DNA of 64,000 nt. It comes from Lineus longissimus. Lineage: Eukaryota > Nemertea > Pilidiophora > Heteronemertea > Lineidae. A program made the position numbers and the translations under genes. Below, in pieces: positions 12,601 to 25,384 of the stretch (positions are counted from its first letter, which is position 1; each line of letters starts with the position of its first letter). The notes beneath the pieces are model-generated. The model had not been told where the DNA came from. It ran no database searches and worked only from the letters and a program-made list of their open reading frames with translations. Location: NCBI RefSeq assembly GCF_910592395.1, contig NC_088315.1:7938501-8002500 (forward strand), given 5' to 3'.

Positions 12601-15600
12601 TACTTGTAAATTCTTGATTGATTAATTTGATAAAAAAGTAAACATCGCAGCAAAGTCATAACAAATACAACAAATTCACATCGCTGGATATAGACGACCC
12701 CCAGGATCAACGCAAGGGTCAAAGGGCAGCGTTCTTGTTTACATCTACGCCCTGACTAATCAATTCCAGGACAGTTTGACGAAGTTTGCCTAACTAGGAT
12801 GACCTTGCACTCTGACGTGACTCCATTCGACCTTTAATTTACGGAATCCCCATGCGATAAAATGAAGCAATGCAGCATCACGCTTGGTCCACTTCAGCAA
12901 AAATTGGTTGAAAATCATGTGCATTGCTAGAAGATTGTCGCAAATTGTCTTATTTGGTGGAAATTTTCTTATTGGTATAATCCATGCAGCTGGGATCTCT
13001 CAGAAGATTACAATGACGATTAATAATAGGATCCTTGATGAACTGTGCCGATTCTCGACTCTGTAGTCAAACTTTGTCTGTGTCTGCTGTTACTTGATAT
13101 AAAGTTTAGCCTGGGAGGGCTATGATAGAAACAGACAAACCTCTGGCAAAACATTGCGACCTTATGAAAATAATAATGAGCTAGACGTTCCCAGTGCCGC
13201 TATAATATTATACGCTTATCCAGGTCATGCGATGAAATAAACGCTTTTTACCCATCAGCATCAGAACAATGTCGAATTTGGAAAAAATTCTCGAGGGAAT
13301 TTGTTTTATGTGCGCACATGTATCTCATATCAAAGCGAGGTGAGCCAGGAGCGTTGGATAATTGAATAATTGGTTTAGTCACATGATGACACATGATGGC
13401 TATTCTTATGGTGATTGACAGGTGAATATTTAATAATGGCAAAGCTGGTCTTTCATTCGTTCCTCTTTTCTTGTTTTTGCGTGTGTGAACTGAATATTCA
13501 CGTAACTGATTCTTAAAATATTGTGCAAATTTTTGTTCTTTTGAAAATTGTACTGGTGCTGTTGGCACACATCTCAACTAAGGATACTTTACTGCCGTCA
13601 TTTTAATCCCATAATTCCCTGTTTAGTATCTATCAAACGTCTTTCCATGTTATCACCGATCACATATTTTTCATCAATGTCTCAATAAATCTTCTTTATG
13701 TTTTCCCTATGTTGGGTATAAAAATGTGCTAATCGCCATCGCAAGTGTTTACGTTGTCAATGAGGTACCCCCTCGGTACAGATGCCAATCTTCGCGCGAT
13801 TAAATTCAATAAATTCTCCACCCGTCGCAACAAAAGTGGAACTTATGTTCAGATCTTTAAAGTCGTCACACATCATGATGAATCGAAACTTAATTACCCA
13901 AACGTCGTCATCGTTGGCATTTAAAACATTGTCCGTGCTCTTCTGCGAGAACCCTGGTGACAACTCTAGCTTAAATGTCAAAAAGGCTGGCCTCGTTTAT
14001 TATCCAGAGCGGATATCTTTTGAAAGTTGTTGATTTTTAACCACAGTTTCAAACTTGTAATGGCCTGATGCACAAGAGTGATTGATTGTTAGCTAGCTCT
14101 AGAATACACAAACTATCATTGATGTGAGGCTGAATAAAAAATCTGGGGTTTTGTATTTATTAAGTGTTTTTCTGAGGTACCTAAAGATGGAAATATCTTT
14201 TCCACAATGTCACATTGTAGTACATGTGCCCTCTAAAAATCCTATTGGCACACATTTTGCGCTCTTAATTCCTATAAGTACTGGTTTGGTCCTGCAAGAA
14301 ACCTATCTCATGCCCAAGTTATCCCTTAAGTATTGTCCAGTCTCGTCAACAGAGAGGTGCAGTGGTGCTACCTGGCTATAATGAGCTCAAACTCAATTCT
14401 TCAGTAGAAATTTTAGTCATGAGATCTGTTACTGACTTGCCAAGTAGTAGGTCTGACACCTGACTTACGAAATGTAGCTGTCTTTGGGGGGAGGGGGGGG
14501 GGCTTGTAAATTATACCCCTTGTAGTCAGTTTTGTTTGGTAAAGAAAACAATCGTAAAATTATATAGAAGCAATTTCTTTACCAGAGCGAGTTTATTTCT
14601 CAAAGAAATTTCGTCCCACTGCGGTGAGAAAATGACATTATTTTGATAAATGGACTTGTGAGAGATAGTTTGTTAATGGTGCACAGAATCTGAGCGTAAA
14701 TCGCAACAAAATGTGCGAAATGCCATAACGAGGGTTACGGTGATATGATAGACCCTGACATAATGTCGCATCAGCCAATTAACTTTCGTTGAATTATGGC
14801 AGTCGTTCACGCGTCATTTAACAGATACGGAGTCAAACTCACATTGGATGGGTCGCGCGGACGAGTTAAATCCACGATGCACATAGAATAAAATTAACTC
14901 GTTTGAGAATGGAATTATAATGGCTAGAAATTGTGTTTGAATGCCACGTTGATAGGGTGCTTGTCGTAACGTTCACGCGATCATATGTCAAAGTGTGCGG
15001 TGATTAGATTTTCTTGGCTTTGGTCTTGGGATGTCGTGTTGGGGATTCATGGCGTGTCAACTCGATTCTTCACAGGGAAATGCCCCCTCGGGGTGATTAT
15101 CTTTGTCCCTGTGTGGAGTCCAGATAGGGACCATCATCCACGCAACGTTCTTTTGTGATGTCTTAGGAAGCAACATCCACACATGATATCATCGTGTCAA
15201 CCTTCTATTCTATGTCTTTGCGACAAACAAAAACTTTTATACCAAGTTATTGTTATGTAATATACAAAACTATGATGACTTATCACAATTTCTCCCCCTT
15301 TAGAGTGTTTCATAGACTGGATTTGGACTGTTAAAAAAGGAAATATTTCTGCATTTTTTATCCTCCCAAAACTTTGGCACAAGTCTCTTTGGGGCAGGTT
15401 GTTCAAAACAAGTCACTCACTAACTTGGCATTAAGTCTTAACAGAAGGCCACATAATGCCAAATTATGTAAGCTTTATATGTTAGTTAATTATCTTTTTT
15501 GAATATCGTGGGTAAAAAAACACATGGTTTGGATGATGCATAAGCTACAGAAACAAAATAACATTTCAAGTGTTTGGCCGCGACCAAACGTGCTATTTTG

Positions 15601-18600
15601 AATATGAAATGTATTTGTCCCCCAGAGGTATATTGGAGTGGCCCAGTATATCATGCTTACAAGTATGTCATCCACGTCATTCTGTTGATGGCTGTTGTGG
15701 TAAAATCAATTATAGAGAGTGACGTTTTTGTTATGAATATGCACTTGAAGTGGCCGGTTAGAATGCCGATGGGGCAAGAATTTTACAATTCGTTCGGCTG
15801 GAGTCAGTCAAGTGGTTGCAGTGTGGAGTTGGAGGATGTGTGGTAGGGTACCCAGTGTTTGGCTGAAAATATGTTTTATAAGGCTCACTAACGTACCATC
15901 AAATTGGCGTCACTGACTATTCCCCTAATTTCATTCTTTTTCTTTCCTTGCTTGTTTTTGAGTCTTGATTTTCATTCCATTACTTATCACATGGTATTGA
16001 ATAAATGAGCAGGGCGGGTTTAGGAGTGAAAAAAGCTGGGGTAGCTCCTTTGAGAAAGATAGCGACTTCATCACTTTTAAAATATCGTGGTTAAAATGTT
16101 CTCTTAACCACTCTGGCAAGTTATCAACTTATTTAGAAAAAAATCCCATCTCTTAAGTCGCATTTAATGATGGTTAGCTCTTTCAAGTTCTAGAAGATGA
16201 TCGTTTTTATCGTTTTGGATGAAAATTAGGATTCTTCTCACAGGACGGAGTTTCCGTAATCTTTCCAGTGATCATTGTCTTGCATCTTCGTGACGTTCCG
16301 ATCCGCGGGAAAATTAACGAGCGGGCAACTTCCTGCTTGCTCTGTTGGTATTCTTCGCTTGTACATGTAAATGATCATAATGGATGAAGAATCTCGCAAC
16401 CTTTTGTCTGAAAATTACATTTTATTTCTTAAATGGTCGCCAATTTTGCAAATGATTACAGCCGAGGCCCTGTCGACTGGAAACGGGTCGTCATAAAGTG
16501 TGTAATCTTTTAAGATTGTGCTGCTTGAGGTTTAATGCCTCTCGCGCTATAACGATGCAGCGTTGATAAATTGCGTCTTCCGTTTTTGCTCGAGCGCGAG
16601 GATAGCGTCGTAATTGAGTGATACTATCATGAGGACACTTTGCCCCGAGGATCTGCGTAATTTACAATGAATGGTGTGACTATTGTTCCCGTTCCCCAGC
16701 ATCGGATGCTGACAGTCTCATGACAGTGTCATGACATGAAAATAACAATGTTATGTTAAAGTTCCTTTCCTGTAGAAACTTGCCGTGGTGGTTATGACAT
16801 ATAATACTTAAATAACATGTCAGGAGAGGTGATTAAAATCTTCTTGATTCCTGAAGGGATCTTATCAGTTTAATTTGACTTGTTTGAAAGGAAATTGTAG
16901 TTTTGAAACTTGTCAAAAGAGGGCATCCTTGAAAACCCATCTTTCACCCAAATGAAATTTAATTCATCATCTGCCACCAAAATCTTATTTAGGGCTCTGG
17001 GTGTGGTTAGATCGAATTATACTGTTAGCGTGATCAATCGTTTGGTGGGCTATACATAGTATAAAATGATAGCAAGGTATTAATTGTGGCATCACGTTAC
17101 TTGAGCCTTTAGTCTCAGTTACACTAAATTACGCTGATCGTTATACCTCGTTATTTTGACCCCCTGGCATTTTCAAACTTTTCACAATCCATGGAGGGGG
17201 AGGGGGGGGCATGATACAAACAAGCTAAAAGGGTGCAAAAAATCATCTGGGTGGTGCTTTTATTTGGGAGGACCACCAATGTCAACCAAATATGTCTGTA
17301 AAAACTCTTAGTCCATTTTTGGCTCACCGTAAGGGGAGTCTATATGATAGCGCTGTGTCCGTCGTCGTCGTCGTCGTCGTCGTCGTATCCTAACAGTGGC
17401 ACGTTTCTTAACTGCTAGGGCTATGAACTTGAAACTTTGTACACAGAATGCCCTAGGTCAGCTGACCTCTGACACTGATTTTCGGTCCGATCTGATTCTC
17501 TGTTTGGCCACCAGGGGTCCAAATGTCGATATCTAAAAAGTGTGATATCTCGCTTATAAGTGACTTGTTTTCGATAAGATTTTTATGGTAGGTACTCTTA
17601 GGAAAAATACATCACATATCGTACGGGTTTTCAATTTGACCTACTTTTCAAGGTCACAGAGGTCATATGGCGTAAATTGGCCGTTAGAGTGTAAATTATG
17701 GCACGTTTCTTAACCACTAAAGCTATGAACTTGAAACTTGGTACATATAACCCCCTACATCGCATAGCCTTTGGTGCTGAATTTCAGTTTGATCTGATTC
17801 TCAACTTTGCCACCAGGGGGCCAAAAGTGGAAATCTAAAAAGTCTGATATCTCGCTTATAAGTGACTTGTTTTCGATAAGATTTTTATGGTAGGTACTCT
17901 TAGGAAGAATACATCACATACCTTACGGGTTTTCAATTTGACCTACTTTTCAAGGTCACAGAGGTCATATGGCGTAAATTGGCCGTTAGAGTGTAAACTA
18001 TGGCACGTTTCTTAACCAGTAAAGCTATGAACTTGAAACTTGGTGCATATAACCCCCTACATCAGATAACCTTTGATGCCGAATTTTGGCCCGATCTGAT
18101 TCTTTATTCGGCCACCAGGGGGCCATAATGGAAAAAGTAAGAAGTGCAATATCTTGCTTATTTTTAGTGATTCGTTTTCAATAACATTTTTATGGTAGGT
18201 TCTCCTAGCAAGGATACATCACATATCATATGAGTTTTTGATCTGACCTGCTTTTCAAGGTCACAGAGGTCAAATGGCGTAAATTGGTCGTTTGATTGTA
18301 ACTATGGCACGTTTCTTAACCACTAAAGCTTTGAACTTGAAATTTTTTACACATGACTCCCTATGTCATGTAACCTCGGACACGGAATTTCGATCTGATC
18401 TGGTACTCAACTCGGCCACCAGGAGGCCAAAACTAAAATAGGTAAAAAGTGCAATATCTCGTTTATTAGTGACTTGTTTTTGATGATATTCTTATGGTAC
18501 TTACCCCAAGCAACGATACATCACATGTCATACCGACTTTGGTTTGACCTATATACTATACATGTTCAATGTTTCTTAATTTGGATGAATTCCAAAGCAC

Positions 18601-19039
18601 CAAATATCTATACGGTGAGCACAATGGCCCCTGGCCGTTTCATTTGAGTGTATCAACCAAAATAATGCATCCCAATCATATTCAGACAAAAGGTGGTAGC
18701 ACATTCACCTTTGGCTAATTCTATTGATTTTCACTACGAGCTGGTACTGTAAATTAGAAAGTGTTGCCAAAACAACTTCAGCAAAAGGATTGGGTCAGGA
18801 CTCAAATGTGGGTCTATTGGCTCGTCCTTAATTCAACCAGTGCCCCTTTAACATTTGAGTGTTTTTCTCTCGTTTCAGCCTCGCTCAATGCCGACAACAT
18901 CTACGCATTCTTGTACAAGTCTCGCATCGACAACATGAAGGACTACTTCAAACGTAAAGACCAGAAGTTAAACAAGCAAAAGCTACCTCAGCCTGAAGCA
19001 ATCGGAGCACCACCTGCTAAAGTAGCAAAACAGTCATGA
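3641..19039 (+). CDS. WDR4: WDR4: non-catalytic subunit of tRNA m7G46 methyltransferase (5' incomplete)
   Basis: WDR4 (yeast Trm82) is a WD-repeat protein that holds the methyltransferase METTL1 in an active shape to make m7G46 in tRNA. Exons found: 3641-3784, 8166-8322, 9586-9698, 9931-9988, 10161-10339, 10534-10738, 10989-11061 and 18879-19039, stop at 19037. All have AG/GT borders and matching phases, giving about 362 residues. Diagnostic stretches are [70 protein letters not shown] and the C-terminal [13 protein letters not shown]; they run in the same order as human WDR4. The N-terminal exon (about 50 residues in relatives) was not found. The last intron is 7.8 kb and holds a transposon. 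AATAAA lies at 19068-19073. The terminal exon is duplicated downstream. Confidence 0.93.
3785..8165. other. WDR4 intron (4.4 kb)
   Basis: The intron separates the exon ending in phase 2 at 3784 from the exon starting at 8166. It is AT-rich with short G-runs near 5154-5169. I see no exon, RNA gene or clear transposon in it; the short open frames have no coding features. Confidence 0.5.
11062..17321. other. 5' part of the long WDR4 terminal intron
   Basis: This is 6.3 kb of intron between the penultimate exon and the transposon at 17322. It contains G-rich runs (for example 14486-14502), but I found no exon with paired splice sites and no RNA gene. Open frames of 60-110 codons here have low-complexity or non-protein-like composition. 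Confidence 0.45.
17322..18620. mobile_element. Non-autonomous TIR element with internal ~302-bp tandem units
   Basis: The element is bounded by a perfect 10-bp inverted repeat, GCTCACCGTA at 17322-17331 and TACGGTGAGC at 18611-18620. Inside the left end is a (GTC)n microsatellite at 17361-17386, followed by four related units. The phrase TGGCACGTTTCTTAAC marks them at 17397, 17699, 18001 and 18305, a period of 302-304 bp; the units diverge progressively. There is no coding frame. No convincing target-site duplication was seen, so the superfamily is open. Microsatellite-plus-tandem-core elements are known in marine invertebrates; that comparison is inference. Confidence 0.65.
17361..17386. repeat. 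(GTC)n microsatellite
   Basis: About 8.7 uninterrupted copies of GTC lie just inside the left end of the transposon at 17322-18620. Confidence 0.9.
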
Positions 19040-19866
19040 TGCAGTTTCTTCGGACAAGTATTAAAAGAATAAAAACTTCCTGAAGAAATAGGTCCGTACC
19101 ATGACCGAAGGACATCACGTCCGCAAACAACACACAACCTTGGATTAAATGAAACCCCCTGAACATTTAATCAGAAATCACACTCATATAATGAAGGTGC
19201 TCTCGTCATGGGCTATGCATGTGTGGTAGGACTCTGAGGTAAAACATAATGAAGAGGTGGTAAATTGTGAAATAAAAGAGATTTTCTGGGTGGCGCCCAA
19301 AATCAGGGCAAGCTAGCGGGGATGAGAAACAAGTGTTTATTTTTACTTTCCCTCAGCTTGGACAATATATTTCGAGCACTATTCTGTAATGCAAAAAAGC
19401 CAGGCGAACATTTCCGGGTTTGCAGTTTTGTCAGAAAGTCGACAGGCTTCTATGTAAAGAATGTTTTTGTACGAGTAAGTGCTTATAAATATTTTGATGT
19501 AATATGAATAAAATACTGTGTGCAAAATTGATGACCTTTTATTTCATTTCTTACGGTGCGGCTGATAAGCAATGAAGTCAATAAGAAGCTACAAGTGCGA
19601 GGATGTCGTTCATCACATACTATTGCTACGAATGATGTTCACAGAAACGAATGAAGTCTTTCACTATCCCTGGCTAAGACGCAACAGCAAGCAAATCTAA
19701 GTCAGACAACCACTGATATTAAATGGAGTGGCAAACGACAAGTACTGCCACTGGGGGTCAGTTTGCAGCTGATATCTGTGTCATCATGATGAACAAGGAA
19801 CCTCCTTCTCAATCTCATGGTAGTTAAATTTGAATGTTGCACCCATACATCTGTGCTGCAGAACCT
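17527..19866. repeat. Tandem duplication, first copy (2340 bp)
   Basis: This segment recurs at an offset of 2344 bp as 19871-22210. It starts inside the transposon's first tandem unit and ends about 830 bp past the WDR4 stop codon, so it carries the right three-quarters of the transposon plus the WDR4 terminal exon and 3' region. I found no differences in the stretches compared, and both encoded peptides are identical. The copies are separated by four extra bases, AAAC, at 19867-19870. Confidence 0.9.
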
Positions 19867-19870
19867 AAAC

Positions 19871-22210
19871 CGATATCTAAAAAGTGTGATATCTCGCTTA
19901 TAAGTGACTTGTTTTCGATAAGATTTTTATGGTAGGTACTCTTAGGAAAAATACATCACATATCGTACGGGTTTTCAATTTGACCTACTTTTCAAGGTCA
20001 CAGAGGTCATATGGCGTAAATTGGCCGTTAGAGTGTAAATTATGGCACGTTTCTTAACCACTAAAGCTATGAACTTGAAACTTGGTACATATAACCCCCT
20101 ACATCGCATAGCCTTTGGTGCTGAATTTCAGTTTGATCTGATTCTCAACTTTGCCACCAGGGGGCCAAAAGTGGAAATCTAAAAAGTCTGATATCTCGCT
20201 TATAAGTGACTTGTTTTCGATAAGATTTTTATGGTAGGTACTCTTAGGAAGAATACATCACATACCTTACGGGTTTTCAATTTGACCTACTTTTCAAGGT
20301 CACAGAGGTCATATGGCGTAAATTGGCCGTTAGAGTGTAAACTATGGCACGTTTCTTAACCAGTAAAGCTATGAACTTGAAACTTGGTGCATATAACCCC
20401 CTACATCAGATAACCTTTGATGCCGAATTTTGGCCCGATCTGATTCTTTATTCGGCCACCAGGGGGCCATAATGGAAAAAGTAAGAAGTGCAATATCTTG
20501 CTTATTTTTAGTGATTCGTTTTCAATAACATTTTTATGGTAGGTTCTCCTAGCAAGGATACATCACATATCATATGAGTTTTTGATCTGACCTGCTTTTC
20601 AAGGTCACAGAGGTCAAATGGCGTAAATTGGTCGTTTGATTGTAACTATGGCACGTTTCTTAACCACTAAAGCTTTGAACTTGAAATTTTTTACACATGA
20701 CTCCCTATGTCATGTAACCTCGGACACGGAATTTCGATCTGATCTGGTACTCAACTCGGCCACCAGGAGGCCAAAACTAAAATAGGTAAAAAGTGCAATA
20801 TCTCGTTTATTAGTGACTTGTTTTTGATGATATTCTTATGGTACTTACCCCAAGCAACGATACATCACATGTCATACCGACTTTGGTTTGACCTATATAC
20901 TATACATGTTCAATGTTTCTTAATTTGGATGAATTCCAAAGCACCAAATATCTATACGGTGAGCACAATGGCCCCTGGCCGTTTCATTTGAGTGTATCAA
21001 CCAAAATAATGCATCCCAATCATATTCAGACAAAAGGTGGTAGCACATTCACCTTTGGCTAATTCTATTGATTTTCACTACGAGCTGGTACTGTAAATTA
21101 GAAAGTGTTGCCAAAACAACTTCAGCAAAAGGATTGGGTCAGGACTCAAATGTGGGTCTATTGGCTCGTCCTTAATTCAACCAGTGCCCCTTTAACATTT
21201 GAGTGTTTTTCTCTCGTTTCAGCCTCGCTCAATGCCGACAACATCTACGCATTCTTGTACAAGTCTCGCATCGACAACATGAAGGACTACTTCAAACGTA
21301 AAGACCAGAAGTTAAACAAGCAAAAGCTACCTCAGCCTGAAGCAATCGGAGCACCACCTGCTAAAGTAGCAAAACAGTCATGATGCAGTTTCTTCGGACA
21401 AGTATTAAAAGAATAAAAACTTCCTGAAGAAATAGGTCCGTACCATGACCGAAGGACATCACGTCCGCAAACAACACACAACCTTGGATTAAATGAAACC
21501 CCCTGAACATTTAATCAGAAATCACACTCATATAATGAAGGTGCTCTCGTCATGGGCTATGCATGTGTGGTAGGACTCTGAGGTAAAACATAATGAAGAG
21601 GTGGTAAATTGTGAAATAAAAGAGATTTTCTGGGTGGCGCCCAAAATCAGGGCAAGCTAGCGGGGATGAGAAACAAGTGTTTATTTTTACTTTCCCTCAG
21701 CTTGGACAATATATTTCGAGCACTATTCTGTAATGCAAAAAAGCCAGGCGAACATTTCCGGGTTTGCAGTTTTGTCAGAAAGTCGACAGGCTTCTATGTA
21801 AAGAATGTTTTTGTACGAGTAAGTGCTTATAAATATTTTGATGTAATATGAATAAAATACTGTGTGCAAAATTGATGACCTTTTATTTCATTTCTTACGG
21901 TGCGGCTGATAAGCAATGAAGTCAATAAGAAGCTACAAGTGCGAGGATGTCGTTCATCACATACTATTGCTACGAATGATGTTCACAGAAACGAATGAAG
22001 TCTTTCACTATCCCTGGCTAAGACGCAACAGCAAGCAAATCTAAGTCAGACAACCACTGATATTAAATGGAGTGGCAAACGACAAGTACTGCCACTGGGG
22101 GTCAGTTTGCAGCTGATATCTGTGTCATCATGATGAACAAGGAACCTCCTTCTCAATCTCATGGTAGTTAAATTTGAATGTTGCACCCATACATCTGTGC
22201 TGCAGAACCT
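19871..22210. repeat. Tandem duplication, second copy (2340 bp)
   Basis: This is the downstream copy of 17527-19866. It contains a 5'-truncated version of the transposon (right inverted repeat at 20955-20964), a complete second WDR4 terminal exon at 21223-21383 and its polyadenylation signal. After 22210 the sequence becomes unique. Confidence 0.9.
21223..21383 (+). CDS. WDR4: Duplicate WDR4 terminal exon
   Basis: The exon matches 18879-19039 throughout, including the TTTCAG acceptor, the split first codon, the 53-residue C-terminal segment, the TGA stop and a downstream AATAAA. Because the first copy already has a stop and a polyadenylation signal, this copy should be used only if the first is skipped or reads through. 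It has no promoter or upstream exons of its own. It may be functionally redundant, a young relic, or an assembly artefact. Confidence 0.8.
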
Positions 22211-22525
22211 GCGCCAGGCATGGTAACCCAGTGCGGCCATTTCCATTTTACACTTTAGGTTGAGGTTGCATTTCTTTTGGGACACACTGTGATGTTGGGG
22301 ACACACTGTGATATGTGTGGGCATTTGCCCTTTCACTCTAAAGTTTTGAACATCCCTTACATGTAAAATATCAAGCGAATTCAACATAGCAAAACGTTTA
22401 AGACAGATTGTTTGCGCTAGTTTGTTTGGTCTATTGCAAACTGCAGGAAAGTTCGGGGCTCAGAATGCCTTACGTTTTAGTTCTAATTATAGTTCGTGGT
22501 GGCAGCACGATACGGTGTCATTTGT

Positions 22526-23409
22526 GGGAAGGTGTAAACTGTTGATGAAATTGCTGATGAAAATGTTGATGGGAGTCCTCTAACTTTGGTGGTTTGATAT
22601 TTGTTTGTTTTTCAAATATTTTTCAATCAAATTGCGCTGTGTTATACTTTAGAGTCATCTAGTGAGTTGGTAAAAAGGAAAATAGAAAATATTTTATAGG
22701 AACAGGTGATTTTGATCAAAGAGTGGAGGCCATTTTTTGAGGTTTTCGGGATGCGCCGATCGGCTTTTAGATTTTGTTGATGGGTCCTCGTACTTACAGA
22801 TTATCAGCATATTTGTTCCAAATTTGATATTTCTGACAAGTCCAAGTCATATTCTTTCACAAAATAACTTTTTATTTGAATGAAAATGAAAGTATCATCG
22901 AGTTTTAGGCCAAAATAGTTGAGCCTCTCTCAGACCTATTTTGTTGATCCATGATGGCGGATCTTGGATCTTCAGTCAAAGTGCGATCAGAGTCCACATC
23001 AAAATGCATTTAATATGAAAATGTGAAATGACAGTCATTTAATTCCACTTAAAATGTAACTTTTATTCATATTCATTCTGACAGTGATTCATTTGACCTA
23101 TGTACTTCCTTAGATGTTTTGAAACAAATACGCTGATAATCTGTATTGTACTGGGACCCATCAACAGAAGCTAAAAGCTGATCGCATCTCGAAAACCACA
23201 AAAAATGGCTTCCACTCTTTGATCAAAATCACCTATTCCTATAAGATATTTTCTATTTTCCTTTTTGCCACCTCACAAGATGACTCTAAAGTATAAAATA
23301 ACGCAATTTGATTGAAAAATATTTAAAACAAACAAAAATCAAGCCACCAAAGTTAGAGGACCCCATCAACATTTTCATCAGCAATTTCATCAACAGTTTA
23401 CACCTTCCC
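22526..23409. mobile_element. Mutator-like (MULE) non-autonomous element with long TIRs
   Basis: The termini are GGGAAGGTGTAAACTG at 22526 and its complement ending at 23409. Inverted-repeat arms run about 22526-22818 and 23121-23409 (roughly 290 bp, high identity with small indels) around an unpaired core of about 300 bp. The element is flanked by a perfect 9-bp direct repeat, GTCATTTGT, at 22517-22525 and 23410-23418. A 9-bp target duplication with TIRs of hundreds of bases is the Mutator-family pattern. No transposase frame exists, so it would have needed an autonomous partner. Confidence 0.8.
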
Positions 23410-23639
23410 GTCATTTGTCTTCATTCTCCAACCGTCGTCAACGGTGATCATTCACTCGATCTACTGTGGCAGAGGGACTATGTGACAATTTCAGCGGATG
23501 CATGTAAATTGGAGACTTGGCCCGGCGCCCGGGAGATTGATTTGTCTTCAGACGTTTTACAGGATGTGACTTGGTCCCTAAATACATGATGGCTTCCCAA
23601 TGTGATCAATACGTGAAGTTCGCCAGGCCTACATTACAG

Positions 23640-23960
23640 CAACACGCACTAAAAATATCAAAATGCACTAGAGCCTTTCAAGATGACAGTGTAGAAGGAA
23701 ATGTTTGTCCTGTGGAGAAATCAGTCGTACCTTGATCCAGTTGATACAAATAGTGTTCCAATGGATCAACAAGAGCCTGCCAACATGGCCAAGATGACCA
23801 CATAAAAGAGAATGTTGGTCCTATAAACAAATTAGGCCTACTTTTATCCTGTTGATGATATACTTCTCTAAATGCACCCACAAGAGCTTTCCAAGCCGAC
23901 AGTGTAATAGGAAGTGTTGACTCTGTTGAGAAGTTAGTCCAACTTTATTATGTTGGTGAC
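23640..23960. repeat. Degenerate tandem repeat
   Basis: Three loosely similar units of roughly 100-120 bp can be followed by phrases such as GACAGTGTAGAAGGAAATGTT, GAGAATGTTGGTCCTAT and GACAGTGTAATAGGAAGTGTT. Each phrase is followed by a GTTGATGA- or GTTGGTGA-like segment. Divergence is high and boundaries are uncertain. Confidence 0.3.
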
Positions 23961-24351
23961 ATTTGTGTATGCCTTCAGACCAACGACATCAGAACGTGAT
24001 CTTGCAGTGCAATAGGTCGTTCCTTGGTCATCTCCTCTTAATAATACCTCCATGATTGGAGTTGCAAAATATTTGGTTGTAATGATGTTAAAGGGACAAC
24101 TTGGGCATGAAGTATGTTGTTTTTTCATGAAAATATGGCTTCCAGTAGCACCTTGACTGAAAATGCATTAAACTGCGATGAGCACGAGAACGGGATGGAA
24201 CCGTCGGCTTATCTGTAATACACGTGCCATTTATGAGCATATTTGACTTATTTCATCAAACATAATTATTATTCATTAACACCTCCAGCGCCGAAGTACG
24301 TTGCCCAAATCCCCCTGACCTGGTTATCGGAGTCTCATCGACTTCATGAAA

Positions 24352-24461
24352 GAACTACGCCATCGCCATCTTCAGGGTAAGGTAGGAACTGAAAATACCC
24401 GTGAAAAACGTGTGGTCTTTTCAGTTCCTACTTTGCCCTGAAGATGGCGATGGCGTAGTTC
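24352..24461. repeat. 44-bp hairpin-forming inverted repeat
   Basis: The arm at 24352-24395 (starting GAACTACGCCATCGCCATCT) pairs with 24418-24461 with two mismatches around a 22-base loop. It could be the remnant of a foldback transposon or a palindromic duplication. No gene overlaps it. Confidence 0.75.
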
Positions 24462-24737
24462 AGAACTTTGTATAGGTTTATAGTTAAAATGGGTGAACTA
24501 TTAAACAACGAAAACAGAGGCACCATTGTAAGGCTGGCCAAATTTATAATGCAAGGTATGAAATTATATAGCTCTCTTCCTGTTTTTGTTGATGATGATG
24601 AAGTGGATGAGGTTCTCATCCCTCCGTTCATTTATAATGGATAGTAAAACATTACATTTATTGTTCTATTTTGTATGCTTTAGCCTTTAGGATACATTGA
24701 CACTAGATTTGGTCCCTAACTGGTTGTTTCCATTCAA

Positions 24738-24823
24738 TTCGACCTCTCTAATCAGGAAACCCTCTATTAAGGACAGCACTTGTCAGTCCCGAGGGTGTCC
24801 TTAATAGAGAGGTTCTACTAGGA
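24738..24823. mobile_element. MITE terminal relic (CTCTATTAAGGACA hairpin)
   Basis: CCTCTATTAAGGACA at about 24769-24783 is mirrored by TGTCCTTAATAGAGAGG downstream. The motif resembles ends of the common CAGTGGAACCTC...GGACACC class of pogo/Tigger-like MITEs. A similar end, CAGTGGAACCTCCTTTAGCG, is at about 26051-26070 in the intron next to the secreted-protein exon. Assignment rests on short motifs only. Confidence 0.4.
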
Positions 24824-25384
24824 TACGATTTTGATCCGAGAATGAGAACGAGGTGGCATTCTTACGTTCAAAATCTGAACCTTGTTAATATGACAATTTC
24901 AACGACTTGAAGTAAAGAATTACATTATTTTATTTATTCATTCTGATCACATTCAGGGATGTACCAACGCGCTGAAGACGGAAAAATAAATTGTCTCACT
25001 TGTCTAACAGTGACCTAGCCAATCATAGCCAGTAGTGTACTCAATTATGTACCCTTGGTCTTTAATTAAAAGTATCAAGCAAGTTGCCAAGTAACTTGTC
25101 AGTAATGTTTGCACTTCGATTTGGCCTCCGGAATGACGAATATGTTTCCGTGGCGCAGAAGATGGCCCCACAGCCCGAATAGTAAACTCTTGTAAGATCT
25201 GCGTTTCACGTAACTCATGCCTCCGTTCGTTCCGTGGTTTCTTTGTTGGAGATTGCTATTTGAAATTCCCCGAAGCGTTTTCTAGAAAAATGTGTAAAGA
25301 TTTTCAGATTAAGTATGATGTGAAATAACCGTAAAAGATAAAGAAAGAAACAGGTACATTAGGCGTCGCCTGAATGAAATAGTG

